Shown here: positions 33,065 to 41,392 of the stretch, piece by piece
Numbering within the stretch: position 1 is the stretch's first letter
Layout: each line of letters begins with the position of its first letter
Assembly: GCF_039414295.1 (NCBI RefSeq)
Contig: NZ_JBCITM010000003.1
Location: forward strand, 248,001 to 312,000
Length of the DNA stretch: 64,000 bases
From: Anoxynatronum sibiricum
GTDB taxonomy: Bacteria > Bacillota > Clostridia > Peptostreptococcales > Tindalliaceae
Direction of reading: 5' to 3'
Position numbers and translations under genes: made by a program
Notes under the pieces: generated by a model
The model's input: the letters and a program-made list of their open reading frames with translations, nothing else
What the model was told of the DNA's origin: nothing
The model's database searches: none

Positions 33065-33916
33065 CTAGCGCCTTAAATAAACAATGCTAAATGTTTTGGG
33101 ACCACAGTGGCTGCAGATAACACAACCAGCCTGGGTAAGCGTGATGTTGACCTCGGGCATGAGATCGACAATCTGTTGTGACAATTTTTGTGCATCTTCA
33201 GCACACATAGACTGGTTCACCACCGCCGGAGAAGCGACAATATGAGGATGATCGTGGCGAAACAACTCCAGCATTTCATTCATCAGCTTCTCGCGTTTAC
33301 CCCGAACCTTGCGATTGACGATGATTTGCCCTTCCACCACCTCCAAAATAGGTCGAATACGCAACATACTGCCAACCAGATTTTCCATCGCCGAACAGCG
33401 GCCACCCCGGTGAAGATATTCCAGTGTATCAACTGCAAAGTATGTACGCACCTTGGGAACAAGGGTGCGTATACGGTCTGCCAGTTGAGAAAGGGAAAGA
33501 GATTCTTCTTGCAAAAGCATCACGGCTTTCATGACTAAAATGCCAATACCGGCAGAGAGATTAAGTGAATCAATGACTTCAATGCGATGGTCGTCAAATT
33601 CTGAGGCAGCAATGCGGGCGTTTTGAATGGTTGATGACAGCCTGGAGGAGATGCCAATAAACAAAATGTCGTCACCTGCTTCGATGGCAGGGGTAAAACG
33701 TGCCAGAAAGTCACTGGGTGAGGGGCTGGATGTCTTGGGAAAAACATCGGTCTCAGAAACGGTCTGGTAAAGCTGCTCTGGATTTAAATCAACACCGTCG
33801 CGAAAGACGCGATCGTTAAAATTGACATAAAGTGGGATCACAGCAATGTGATGTTCCTGAACAAAAGAGTCAGGCAGGTCGCTGGTACTGTCAGTCATGA
33901 TGCGAATACGATGCAT
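33065..33916 (-). CDS. DegV family fatty-acid-binding protein (first copy)
   Basis: DegV proteins bind fatty acids and, as FakB subunits, present them to the kinase FakA. The N-terminal signature is IMTDSTSDLPDSFVQEHHIAVIPLYVNF. Then come FRDGVDLNPEQLYQ, FPKTSSPSPSDF (lipid-binding loop), ISSRLSSTIQNARIA and VDTLEYLHRGGRCSAMENLVGSMLRIRPIL, all typical. It has 283 residues. The C-terminus ICSHCGPKTFSIVYLRR has CxxC where the second copy has IGTHTGPGT. GAAGGAGG precedes the start on the minus strand. No fakA-like gene is in the window. Confidence 0.92.
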   Translation of the reverse strand: MHRIRIMTDSTSDLPDSFVQEHHIAVIPLYVNFNDRVFRDGVDLNPEQLYQTVSETDVFPKTSSPSPSDFLARFTPAIEAGDDILFIGISSRLSSTIQNARIAASEFDDHRIEVIDSLNLSAGIGILVMKAVMLLQEESLSLSQLADRIRTLVPKVRTYFAVDTLEYLHRGGRCSAMENLVGSMLRIRPILEVVEGQIIVNRKVRGKREKLMNEMLELFRHDHPHIVASPAVVNQSMCAEDAQKLSQQIVDLMPEVNITLTQAGCVICSHCGPKTFSIVYLRR

Positions 33917-33954
33917 GAAAAAACCTCCTTCTAATGAAACACATAAATCATCTT

Positions 33955-33984
33955 ATTATACCTGTTGAACCTAAGCGACGTCAA
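33955..33984 (-). promoter_or_regulatory. Promoter of the first degV gene
   Basis: On the minus strand TTGACG (33984-33979) and a perfect TATAAT (33960-33955) are 18 bp apart, about 40 bases before the start codon. Confidence 0.7.
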
Positions 33985-34007
33985 TGAAGTAAGATTTCAA
34001 AAAAGCC

Positions 34008-34036
34008 TTGCCAATCAAGTGGGAACAGGGTAAGAT
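34008..34036 (+). promoter_or_regulatory. Promoter of queT
   Basis: TTGCCA (34008-34013) and TAAGAT (34031-34036) are 17 bp apart. Immediately after the -10, TTCAAG-TG-CTTGAA forms a small perfect hairpin near the expected transcript start. I looked for a preQ1 riboswitch in the remaining ~75-base leader and could not recognise one. Confidence 0.5.
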
Positions 34037-34119
34037 ATTCAAGTGCTTGAAACGGTCTAATATGAACCACGGTCATGTTATTTTTTCAAGATAGTAACAT
34101 CGAAAGGAATGGTCTTCCA

Positions 34120-34617
34120 ATGAAAGCAAAAACAACCTTTTGGATGCATGCAGCCATGATCGCTGCCATCTATACCGCGCTGACGGTTCTTTTTCGTCCC
34201 ATCAGCTATGGGATGATTCAGGTGCGCGTATCTGAAGCTTTGACAGTTCTGCCATTTCTCACACCGGCTGCAATTCCGGGGCTGGCGGTAGGCTGCCTGA
34301 TTGCCAATATCATTGGCCCGTACGGACTGATGGATATTGTGGTGGGAACAGCAGCCACTACACTGGCCGCCTTTATGTCTGCCAAAATGCGGCGCCGCTG
34401 GCTGGTCCCATTGCCGCCGGTTGTGGTGAATGCTGTCATGATCGGAGCCATGCTCTATTATTTATTTTTGGGATCGCCTGATCAGGCGCCCATATGGACA
34501 ATGATGCTCTGGGTGGGTGTCGGACAAATGGCTGCCTGTTATGGGCTGGGCTACCCACTGTTACTGTTGCTGGAAAAGTATCGAAACCGCATCTTTTCTG
34601 GAGATATCGATCACTAG
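34120..34617 (+). CDS. queT: QueT-family queuosine-precursor transporter (ECF S component)
   Basis: A 165-residue membrane protein with five to six helices. It matches the QueT/YhhQ-like ECF S-component pattern: AAMIAAIYTALTVLFRPISYGMIQVRVSEALTVLPFLTPAAIPGLAVGCLIANIIGPYGLMDIVVGTAATTLAAF. It should deliver a queuosine precursor (such as preQ1 or queuine) to an energising ECF module encoded elsewhere. I start at ATG 34120 with GAAAGGA upstream; the frame opens at ATG 34075 but there is no ribosome site there. It belongs to the same pathway as queG at 14.8 kb. Confidence 0.9.
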   Translation: MKAKTTFWMHAAMIAAIYTALTVLFRPISYGMIQVRVSEALTVLPFLTPAAIPGLAVGCLIANIIGPYGLMDIVVGTAATTLAAFMSAKMRRRWLVPLPPVVVNAVMIGAMLYYLFLGSPDQAPIWTMMLWVGVGQMAACYGLGYPLLLLLEKYRNRIFSGDIDH

Positions 34618-34624
34618 ACACATC

Positions 34625-34668
34625 AATAAGAAAACCGTCCTTCCGAGTGGAGGGCGGTTTTCTTATTG
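34625..34668. terminator. Bidirectional terminator between queT and the MBL-fold gene
   Basis: A 17-bp stem pairs AATAAGAAAACCGTCCT (34625-34641) with AGGGCGGTTTTCTTATT (34651-34667), with one G-T wobble. It serves both converging genes. Confidence 0.9.
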
Positions 34669-34682
34669 CAAGGAGCATTTAT

Positions 34683-35420
34683 TCAGTTTTTCGTGTATTC
34701 AATTTGCTGTCCGCGATGATTAAGAACAATCACGCGAGACTCGGTGTCAGCAACCTGAGTGGCAAACCGTCGGGTGACCGAAAAGTCATTGGCAAAATGC
34801 ATGGGAATAAAGAGACTGGGTTTAATGGTCTCGATAAAGCAAGTGCCTGCCCAGTGATAAGCAGTTCCCAAACGAGGATCAACAGGAACAAATGCCACGT
34901 CGATTCGTTTACCCTTAAGACGATGAATTTCCTCTTTGAAATCTTTCTCTTCTTGCAGCTGCTGTTGTGGTGAGAATGATTCCCAGTGCCACCAGTTCAA
35001 GTCCCCTGCGTGAAAAAAAGACAGATGGTCTGTTTGAACATAAAACGAAACGCCTGCATCCGTTGATCCAAAAGATTCGACGGATACCTCGTTAATTTGA
35101 AGTTTTTCATGGGGTTTCATCAGGTGACAGTTTTCACGCGCCGGCAACGGCACACCGTCGCCCGCAATAATCTGAACAGCAGGATTGGATTCCTGATAAT
35201 CAAAAAGCTGAGGCATGAAGTGATCCTGGTGGTGATGAGTGATGAAAAAATACACATTATCCCGTCTGGCCAGTTGATTAAAATCCAATGAGCCGGCAAT
35301 AGGTTTGGTGAGCATTTCACCTGTTGGTTCAACGTAGTCAAACACTAAAAAGTGATGAAGGGTCTCAATGGAAAAGCCGCTGTGATAAAGGTGCGTAATG
35401 CAAGAACTGAGGGGTTTCAT
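34683..35420 (-). CDS. MBL-fold metallo-hydrolase (UlaG-like)
   Basis: A 245-residue metallo-beta-lactamase-fold protein. The metal motif is ITHHHQDHF (about residue 60), with further ligand candidates FFHAGDLNWWHWE (about 133-145) and FIPMHFAND. Proteins of this kind are annotated as hydrolases of unknown substrate. I start at the ATG at 35418-35420 (MKPLSSCITHLYHSGF), preceded on the minus strand by AAAGGAG. The longer frame up to 35549 has no ribosome site and would run into the trmL promoter. Confidence 0.87.
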   Translation of the reverse strand: MKPLSSCITHLYHSGFSIETLHHFLVFDYVEPTGEMLTKPIAGSLDFNQLARRDNVYFFITHHHQDHFMPQLFDYQESNPAVQIIAGDGVPLPARENCHLMKPHEKLQINEVSVESFGSTDAGVSFYVQTDHLSFFHAGDLNWWHWESFSPQQQLQEEKDFKEEIHRLKGKRIDVAFVPVDPRLGTAYHWAGTCFIETIKPSLFIPMHFANDFSVTRRFATQVADTESRVIVLNHRGQQIEYTKN

Positions 35421-35506
35421 GGGAGAGCTCCTTTCCGGTTGCATGACCAAAATGTCATTGACTGTTGCTGTAATGCATACCCTATGGGGGATTTTAAAAA
35501 CACTCA

Positions 35507-35534
35507 TTGCGGCAAATCTCAACTGTGGTATAAT
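35507..35534 (+). promoter_or_regulatory. Promoter of trmL
   Basis: TTGCGG (35507-35512) and a perfect TATAAT (35529-35534) are 16 bp apart. TGG precedes the -10, giving an extended -10 element. It is about 55 bases before the trmL start. Confidence 0.65.
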
Positions 35535-35587
35535 CGGAACAAAGGTCAATCATGGAGTTGATAAACCCATATAACCAGGAGGACAAC

Positions 35588-36058
35588 ATGTCATTGCATA
35601 TTGTTTTGTATCAACCTGAAATCCCTCAAAATACAGGCAACATTGCCCGCACCTGTGTTGTTATAGGAGCGCACTTACACATTATTGAACCGGCAGGTTT
35701 TTCGCTGGAGGATAAAATGGTCAAAAGGGCCGGGCTGGATTACTGGGATCTTCTTCAACTGAAAAGATACCAGGATTTCAATACATTTCTTCATCAAAAT
35801 GATCATCCGGTGCCCTTCTGTCTAACCACAAAAGGCACTCGTTATTATCATCAAGTCAACTACCCGAAGCCCTGCTATCTGCTTTTCGGAAGAGAGAGTG
35901 CCGGCCTGCCGGAAGAAATACGACTGGCTTATGAAGATAGCTGCATCAAACTTCCGATGAATGATAATCCTCGCGCCAGGTCACTGAACTTATCAAATGC
36001 AGTGGCAGCTGTTGCATACGAAGTTCTCAGACAATGGCGCTTTCCTGAAATGAGATGA
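35588..36058 (+). CDS. trmL: tRNA (cytidine/uridine(34)-2'-O)-methyltransferase TrmL
   Basis: SPOUT-family enzyme that methylates the ribose of the wobble base in leucine tRNAs. The three SpoU motifs are clear: PQNTGNIARTC (13-23), LLFGRESAGLPEEI (about 98-111) and IKLPMNDNPRARSLNLSNAVAAVAYEVLRQW (to the C-terminus). It has 156 residues. ATG 35588 follows CAGGAGGACAAC; the upstream in-frame ATG 35552 lies before that ribosome site and is unlikely. Confidence 0.94.
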   Translation: MSLHIVLYQPEIPQNTGNIARTCVVIGAHLHIIEPAGFSLEDKMVKRAGLDYWDLLQLKRYQDFNTFLHQNDHPVPFCLTTKGTRYYHQVNYPKPCYLLFGRESAGLPEEIRLAYEDSCIKLPMNDNPRARSLNLSNAVAAVAYEVLRQWRFPEMR

Positions 36059-36097
36059 AGAGTACAAAGGAAGATTAGAGATGAAGGAGGAATCGAC

Positions 36098-36952
36098 ATG
36101 AGAACCATACAACTTATCACTGACAGCATGACAGATATTCCCCGGTCTCTGGCAGAAAAACACCATATTCAGATTGTCCCGTTAACCATTTTTTTCGGAG
36201 CGGAAGCGTTTCTGGATGGAGTGGATCTGACCAGTAAAGACTTCTATCACCGATTAAACGAAAGTGAAACACTTCCCAGTACATCGCAGGTAACTCCGGC
36301 TGCCTTTCAGGCTGCTTTTGAAAAAGCGCTCGCAGACGGAAAACAGGTGCTTTGCATCAACGCTTCGTCAAAAGCCAGCGGAACTCATCAATCTGCACTG
36401 ATTGCCAAAGAAACCATCGGATCTGCGGACATTTGCGTGGTGGATACCATGGGCCTGTGCATGGGTGCTGGACTGACGGTGCTGGAGACAGCCCGGCGCA
36501 TTGAATCAGGAGCAACTCTTGAGGAAGCCGCAAGTTTTGCAGCTTCCTTTGCGGTGAATATCACTCATCTTTTTACAGTGGATACAGTGAAGTACCTGCA
36601 GAAAGGCGGGCGTATTAATCCTGGAAAAGCAATGATGGCAAACATACTGAACATCAAGCCAATTTTAACGGTTCGTGATGGTTTGGTAGATCCGCTGGAT
36701 AAAGTCAGAGGCTCCAAAAAAGTGATTCACAAAATGCTGGAGCTGGCATTGCAACAGCAACGTGACTTGACAGACAAAACCATTGTCATAGCTCACTCAA
36801 ACGTTTCTGAGAAGGCAGCGGTTTTTCAACAGGAAGCACAGGAGATGCTGAAACCAAAAGAAATCATTCTGGCAGAAATTGGTTGCACCATTGGAACTCA
36901 TACTGGTCCCGGGACTCTGGCGCTGTTCTTTCATCATGGAAACATCGCATAG
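36098..36952 (+). CDS. DegV family fatty-acid-binding protein (second copy)
   Basis: Second member of the family in the window, 284 residues. It shows LITDSMTDIPRSLAEKHHIQIVPLTIFF, FLDGVDLTSKDFYHRL, LPSTSQVTPAAFQAAF, NASSKASGTHQSALIA, VDTVKYLQKGGRINPGKAMMANILNIKPIL and GTHTGPGTLALFF. The Ser-rich loops that bind the fatty-acid carboxylate are intact. GAAGGAGGAATCGAC precedes ATG 36098. It follows trmL by 40 bases on the same strand and may share its promoter. The two DegV copies differ at many positions, so they probably bind different lipids. Confidence 0.93.
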   Translation: MRTIQLITDSMTDIPRSLAEKHHIQIVPLTIFFGAEAFLDGVDLTSKDFYHRLNESETLPSTSQVTPAAFQAAFEKALADGKQVLCINASSKASGTHQSALIAKETIGSADICVVDTMGLCMGAGLTVLETARRIESGATLEEAASFAASFAVNITHLFTVDTVKYLQKGGRINPGKAMMANILNIKPILTVRDGLVDPLDKVRGSKKVIHKMLELALQQQRDLTDKTIVIAHSNVSEKAAVFQQEAQEMLKPKEIILAEIGCTIGTHTGPGTLALFFHHGNIA

Positions 36953-36963
36953 ACAAAGTGAGA

Positions 36964-36981
36964 TATGACTAAATTGTCATA
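36964..36981 (+). promoter_or_regulatory. Inverted repeat TATGAC-N6-GTCATA, possible operator before grdC
   Basis: A perfect 6-6-6 dyad. Its right arm overlaps the -35 box of the putative grdC promoter (36974-36979), the position expected of a repressor or activator site. Confidence 0.5.
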
Positions 36982-37002
36982 AGTCATTAATGCATCAATA
37001 CT
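36974..37002 (+). promoter_or_regulatory. Possible promoter of grdC-grdD
   Basis: TTGTCA (36974-36979) and AATACT (36997-37002) are 17 bp apart, about 37 bases before GTG 37039. The -35 matches five of six bases and the -10 four of six. Confidence 0.45.
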
Positions 37003-37038
37003 GTTAATGTGTGGACAATACCTTTGGAGGTGACCCTG

Positions 37039-38592
37039 GTGTTTTTTCCTGTTATCAAAGCAGAAGGCTATACCCTGGCTCATGCCGCCGGTTTGATGGC
37101 ACGCTTCAGCGCAGTTGCCCGTGAAGCTGTGCATATAAATCCGACAGCAGAATTTATGAAGAAACTGCCTGACTCGTTGCGTACATTCGATGAAGTGGTG
37201 GCTTATCCACCCAATCAGGTATATATTGGAGAAATGAACCCAGAACAGCTTCGGCGCCTGGGGACCCCCTGGTACGATCATCCGCTTTCCGGTTCCGACA
37301 GGTATGGTGCTTTTGGTGAAATCATGCCTCAGGAAGAATTCATTGGACTGGTTAAAACAGCAGATGTGTTTGATCTGATTCGTCTCGAAAAGAGCTTCAC
37401 CTCCATGTTGAAAAAACAGCTATCCAAGCACCCGCTTTTCAATGAAGCTCGGATTGCCCGGCTTAAAGAAGGGGAAGAGCTGGAAAGCCTGCGTTACCTT
37501 ATTGAAGAACAGCAGGCCACGCCGCTTGAACTGGAAGGCAAAATAGTCGGCTGTGTGAAACGTGGTCATGAGTTTGACCCAAACCTGTCACCGCTGGTCA
37601 TCATGGAAAATCTGGCCACGAAAGCTTCGGCAGTCTTGACCTGCCTGAACCTGCTGGATAGAAACGGGATTGACCCCTTAGACATCGACTATGTGATTGA
37701 GTGTTCAGAGAATGCAGCGGGTGATATGACCCAGCGGGGCGGTGGAAATTTCGCTAAAGCCATTGCCGAAGCCATCGGTGCAGGTAATGCCACCGGCTCA
37801 GATACCCGGGCCTTTTGTGCGGCACCAGCTCATGCGATTGTAGAGGCAGCAGCGCTGGTGCAGTCAAAAATATATAAAAATGTCTTGGTCACTGCTGGGG
37901 GAACCCTTGCAAAACTGGGAATGAACGCCCGGGAGCATATGGCAAAGGATGTTCCCGTTCTTGAAGACATGGTTGCTGGATTTGCAGTGCTCATAAGCGA
38001 AAATGATGGGATCAATCCCATTATCCGCACCGATCTCATCGGTCGTCATACCGTTTCCACAGGATCTTCTCCCCAAGCAGTGATCACATCGCTGGTCACC
38101 ATGCCCCTTGATAAAGCGGGCTATAAAATTCGGGATATTGATCGGTACTCGGTTGAAATGCAGAACCCAGATATAACCCGCCCTGCTGGAGCCGGTGATG
38201 TGCCGGAAGCAAACTATAAAATGATTGCGGCATTGGGAGTCAAACGGGAAGAAATAGAGCAGCGAGAAGTGGCCACTTTTGGAGAGCAGCATGGTTTTCC
38301 AGGTTGGGCACCTACCCAGGGACATATCCCTTCAGGGATACCCTATATCGGTCATGCCCGTCAGGCTTTTCTCAATAACGAACTACATCGTGCCATGATT
38401 GTCGGCAAAGGCAGTTTATTCCTTGCCAGGCTGACGAATCAGTTTGATGGTATCTCGTTTATATTGGAAAAGAACCCAGGAGAAGTACAGCAGGAAAACG
38501 GCAAAATGATCTCTGAGGATGAAGTCAAAATGATGATCGCGTCGCTCATGCGGGATTTTGCGTCCAAGCTGCTGGATGATCAGGAATCATAG
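37039..38592 (+). CDS. grdC: Glycine/sarcosine/betaine reductase component C, beta subunit
   Basis: Component C turns the carboxymethyl-selenoether made by components A and B into acetyl phosphate in Stickland glycine reduction. The protein is FabH/thiolase-like: PNQVYIGEMNPEQLRRLGTPWYDHPLSGSDRYGAFGEIMPQEEF, then IDYVIECSENAAGDMTQRGGGNFAKAIAEAIG, with a thiolase-type Cys260 in RAFCAAPAHAIVEA. It has 517 residues, close to the ~510 of known GrdC. I start at GTG 37039, since GGAGG lies at 37026-37030; the GTG at 37009 has no ribosome site. It is followed by grdD, with neither component A nor B nearby. Confidence 0.92.
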   Translation: MFFPVIKAEGYTLAHAAGLMARFSAVAREAVHINPTAEFMKKLPDSLRTFDEVVAYPPNQVYIGEMNPEQLRRLGTPWYDHPLSGSDRYGAFGEIMPQEEFIGLVKTADVFDLIRLEKSFTSMLKKQLSKHPLFNEARIARLKEGEELESLRYLIEEQQATPLELEGKIVGCVKRGHEFDPNLSPLVIMENLATKASAVLTCLNLLDRNGIDPLDIDYVIECSENAAGDMTQRGGGNFAKAIAEAIGAGNATGSDTRAFCAAPAHAIVEAAALVQSKIYKNVLVTAGGTLAKLGMNAREHMAKDVPVLEDMVAGFAVLISENDGINPIIRTDLIGRHTVSTGSSPQAVITSLVTMPLDKAGYKIRDIDRYSVEMQNPDITRPAGAGDVPEANYKMIAALGVKREEIEQREVATFGEQHGFPGWAPTQGHIPSGIPYIGHARQAFLNNELHRAMIVGKGSLFLARLTNQFDGISFILEKNPGEVQQENGKMISEDEVKMMIASLMRDFASKLLDDQES

Positions 38593-38610
38593 AAATCGAG
38601 GTGCATTACC

Positions 38611-39804
38611 ATGCCTGAACAGCTCTCTGTCAAGAAAATCGCAGGAGAGGTTTTTTACCAAATTGCCGATGCTATCGAAAGTGGAAAATTCGGCAGGAAC
38701 ATAAAAATTGGATTGACAACATTGGGCTGCGAAGTTGGAGTGGAAAACTGGGTGAAAGCCGCGGAGGAAATTTCCGATCGTATGGATGAGTTTGAAGTGG
38801 TGCTCATAGGCCCGCGTCAACAGACCCATTTGCTTCAATTTGAAGCCTCAACTGAAGAAGAAATGCATCGAAAAATGGAAACAATGTTGGATTACGGAAT
38901 GCTTGACGCCTGCATAACAACCCACTACACTTATCCAATAGGGGTTGCATCGGTGGGCAAAATGATGGCGCCCGGAAAAGGGCGGGATTTTTATCTGGCA
39001 ACCACCTCAGGAACAGCGGCATTGAACCGTTCTTCGGCCATGGTGATGAATGCACTGTATGGCATAATCGTGGCAAAGACAATGGGAATTGAATCGCCTC
39101 GTGTGGGAATTCTCAATGTGGACGGTGCCCGTCAAACAGAAAAAGCGCTTCATCAACTGGCCGCAAATGGTTACCCCATTGAGTTCGCCAACTCTGTGCG
39201 TCCTGAGTCCGGCTGTATCATGAGAGGTAACGATGTCATAGCAGGTACGCCAGATGTGCTTGTGCAAGACTCTCTAACGGGCAATATCACCATGAAAATG
39301 TGCGCAACTTTTATGACAGGTGGCAGCAGTGAATCGGTGGGAGCCGGCTATGGCCCCGGTATTGGAGAAAACTACGAACGCCTGGCAATGGTCATATCGA
39401 GAGCCTCGGGGTATTCTGTTGTTCAGAATGCTGTTTTATATGCTGTTCAGCTGGCAAAGGGAAAACTGAATCAGGTGGCTAAGAAAGAGTTTGATCTGGC
39501 GCATCGTGCGGGGTTGCAGAGGTTGATCCAATCCTTAAACAATGATCGGAACGGAAGAGGAACCAGAAACAGTGAAGAAGTGGTTTCGCCACTGGGAGAA
39601 CCAGTGACCAGTGGCATTTCAGGCGTTGATATCATGGACATTGAACAGGCAGTGAAACTCATTTGGAAAAATGGCATTTATGCGGAAAGCGGCATGGGAT
39701 GCACCGGTCCTATACTGATGGTTAATCATCGAAATTTGGAAAAAACACTGGTGCTGCTGAGGCAAACTGGATTTTTAGTGCAGGAAGAAATTGAATGCGT
39801 GTAA
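38611..39804 (+). CDS. grdD: Glycine/sarcosine/betaine reductase component C, alpha subunit
   Basis: Partner subunit of GrdC and a relative of phosphate acyltransferase PlsX, 397 residues. It likely performs the phosphorolysis that releases acetyl phosphate. Family features: IKIGLTTLGCEVGVENWVKAAEEI, KMMAPGKGRDFYLATTSGTAALNRSSAMVMNALYGIIVAKTMGIESPRVGILNVDGARQTEKALHQLAANGYPIEF and FMTGGSSESVGAGYGPGIGENY. It starts 18 bases after grdC (ATG 38611, GAGGTGCATTACC). The missing selenoprotein A and substrate component B must be elsewhere, if the pathway operates. Confidence 0.92.
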   Translation: MPEQLSVKKIAGEVFYQIADAIESGKFGRNIKIGLTTLGCEVGVENWVKAAEEISDRMDEFEVVLIGPRQQTHLLQFEASTEEEMHRKMETMLDYGMLDACITTHYTYPIGVASVGKMMAPGKGRDFYLATTSGTAALNRSSAMVMNALYGIIVAKTMGIESPRVGILNVDGARQTEKALHQLAANGYPIEFANSVRPESGCIMRGNDVIAGTPDVLVQDSLTGNITMKMCATFMTGGSSESVGAGYGPGIGENYERLAMVISRASGYSVVQNAVLYAVQLAKGKLNQVAKKEFDLAHRAGLQRLIQSLNNDRNGRGTRNSEEVVSPLGEPVTSGISGVDIMDIEQAVKLIWKNGIYAESGMGCTGPILMVNHRNLEKTLVLLRQTGFLVQEEIECV

Positions 39805-39850
39805 ACATATGCAAATTATGTGCCAAAACAAGCCGATTATGGAAAAAGTC

Positions 39851-39879
39851 TTTTAATTATTATGGAATAATGGTATAAT
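39851..39879 (+). promoter_or_regulatory. Promoter of rpoN
   Basis: TTTTAA (39851-39856) and a perfect TATAAT (39874-39879) are 17 bp apart. TGG directly before the -10 makes it an extended -10 promoter. Confidence 0.6.
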
Positions 39880-39932
39880 AACTTCAGAATCCTTGGACGG
39901 TAGTCAACATGAAGATTTGGGAGGTGATGGCA

Positions 39933-41309
39933 GTGGAAATGGGATACAATCTTCATTTGGAACAATCACAGAAACTGGTGATGACACCGCAACTGCGACA
40001 GGCCATCAAAATCCTTCAGTTCACTTCAATGGAGCTGGAAGAATACATTGAACAGCAAATTGAAAGCAACCCTGTCATTGAGATTAATGAAGAAGAAAAA
40101 GCCGCCAAAGAAGAACCCAGCCCAGAAAATAAAGTGGACTGGAAAGAATACGTGGAAGACTTTGATAACTATGAATACTGTAAAGAAGCTTTTCACCACA
40201 ATCGGGACAATGACTTCAATTATGAGAATATCATTTTTAAAAACCCAACACTGCAAGAACACTTGCTGTTTCAATACCATTTAACCCTGCTGGATGCAGC
40301 TTATCATGAGATTTGCGAGTATATTATCCACAGCCTGGATGACAACGGCTATCTGACGGCAGGAGTGGAAGAGATCGCACGAGAACTGGAGGAAGATCCT
40401 GCAACAGTGGAATATGTGTTGCGAATTGTGCAGAGCTTTGATCCTGTGGGCGTTGGGGCACGGAATCTCAGTGAATGTCTTTCGATTCAATGTCGTGCCG
40501 CAGGAATCAGAAATGAAAACGTTTACCAGATCATCCATCATTATCTGGATGATCTGGCAGATAACAAATACCCCCTCATTGCTAAACAATTGAACATTTC
40601 TTCGGCACAAGTACAGGAAATCTGCGATTACCTTAAAACACTGGAGCCCAAACCCGGGCGCATGTATGCTGATGCTGACAACCGGTATGTCGTGCCAGAT
40701 ATGGTGGTACGAAAAGTGGGCGATGATTACTATATTATCCCCAACGACCGAAACAGTCCCCGCCTGACCATTCGCAAAGACTATCAAAAAATGTTATCGA
40801 GCGAAGAGCAGAATCACGATGCGGTCAAATTTCTCAATGATAAATTTAACAGTGCCATGTGGTTGATCAAAAGTATTGAACAACGCATGCAAACCATTTA
40901 CAAAGTGGTTGAAATGATCGTTCGCAAACAGCGCTGTTTTTTCGAATACGGGAAAAAGCATTTAAAGCCAATGACACTGAAAGAAGTGGCAGACGAAATC
41001 GGAGTTCACGAGTCTACGGTGAGTCGTGCGACAAATGGCAAGTATATGGAAACCCCGATGGGAACCTTTGAACTGAAGTATTTCTTCTCCAGCGGCGTCT
41101 CCGACGAAAATGGTGAAGGCATTGCATCGGAAAGTATTAAGAATTATATCAGAGATATCATTGATGCTGAAAATGCACGGAAACCATTGAGTGATGACCG
41201 CATCGCCCACGAACTGGCGGTGAAAGGTATCAAAATTTCGAGAAGAACCGTTGCAAAATACCGGGAAGATATGAAAATACCAGCATCTTCCAAACGCAAA
41301 CGTTATTGA
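39933..41309 (+). CDS. rpoN: RNA polymerase sigma-54 factor RpoN
   Basis: Alternative sigma factor that needs AAA+ enhancer-binding activators. Region I begins MEMGYNLHLEQSQKLVMTPQLRQAIKILQFTSMELEEYIEQQIESNP. An acidic region II follows (about 55-90), then the core-binding domain. The DNA-binding part has the HTH MTLKEVADEIGVHESTVSRATNGKYMETP and a C-terminal RpoN box (SRRTVAKYREDM). GGGAGG at 39919-39924 fits GTG 39933 best; ATG 39909 is ahead of that site. It has 458 residues. Sigma-54 often controls amino-acid fermentation genes in Clostridia, which would suit the neighbouring grdC-grdD, but I see no -24/-12 promoter there. Confidence 0.96.
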   Translation: MEMGYNLHLEQSQKLVMTPQLRQAIKILQFTSMELEEYIEQQIESNPVIEINEEEKAAKEEPSPENKVDWKEYVEDFDNYEYCKEAFHHNRDNDFNYENIIFKNPTLQEHLLFQYHLTLLDAAYHEICEYIIHSLDDNGYLTAGVEEIARELEEDPATVEYVLRIVQSFDPVGVGARNLSECLSIQCRAAGIRNENVYQIIHHYLDDLADNKYPLIAKQLNISSAQVQEICDYLKTLEPKPGRMYADADNRYVVPDMVVRKVGDDYYIIPNDRNSPRLTIRKDYQKMLSSEEQNHDAVKFLNDKFNSAMWLIKSIEQRMQTIYKVVEMIVRKQRCFFEYGKKHLKPMTLKEVADEIGVHESTVSRATNGKYMETPMGTFELKYFFSSGVSDENGEGIASESIKNYIRDIIDAENARKPLSDDRIAHELAVKGIKISRRTVAKYREDMKIPASSKRKRY

Positions 41310-41327
41310 AAAAAGGAGTTTCTTTAG

Positions 41328-41356
41328 TTGCTCTCCATTGATATTTAAGATATAAT
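41328..41356 (+). promoter_or_regulatory. Promoter of the cggR-pgk-tpiA-gpmI-eno operon
   Basis: A perfect TATAAT (41351-41356) lies 17 bp after TTGCTC (41328-41333), a weak -35. It is just upstream of the CggR operator, the arrangement known from Bacillus. A weak hairpin with a T7 run (about 41356-41386) lies between the promoter and the operator and could end rpoN transcripts or attenuate this operon. Confidence 0.6.
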
Positions 41357-41392
41357 GAGGGTGGGCCTAAGCTCGCTCTTTTTTTACGATGC

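Noticed and set aside
34037..34119. preQ1 riboswitch in front of queT
   Set aside because: QueT genes are often under preQ1 control, but the leader shows only a small TTCAAG/CTTGAA hairpin and neither the class I nor class II core could be matched.
36953..37038. Sigma-54 (-24/-12) promoter before grdC, suggested by the nearby rpoN
   Set aside because: No GG-N10-GC arrangement with the TGGCAC/TTGC context was found; a sigma-A-like TTGTCA/AATACT pair fits better.
37039..39804. In-frame TGA selenocysteine codons in the glycine reductase genes
   Set aside because: Both component C genes are open from start to stop without internal TGA; selenocysteine belongs to components A and B, which are not here.
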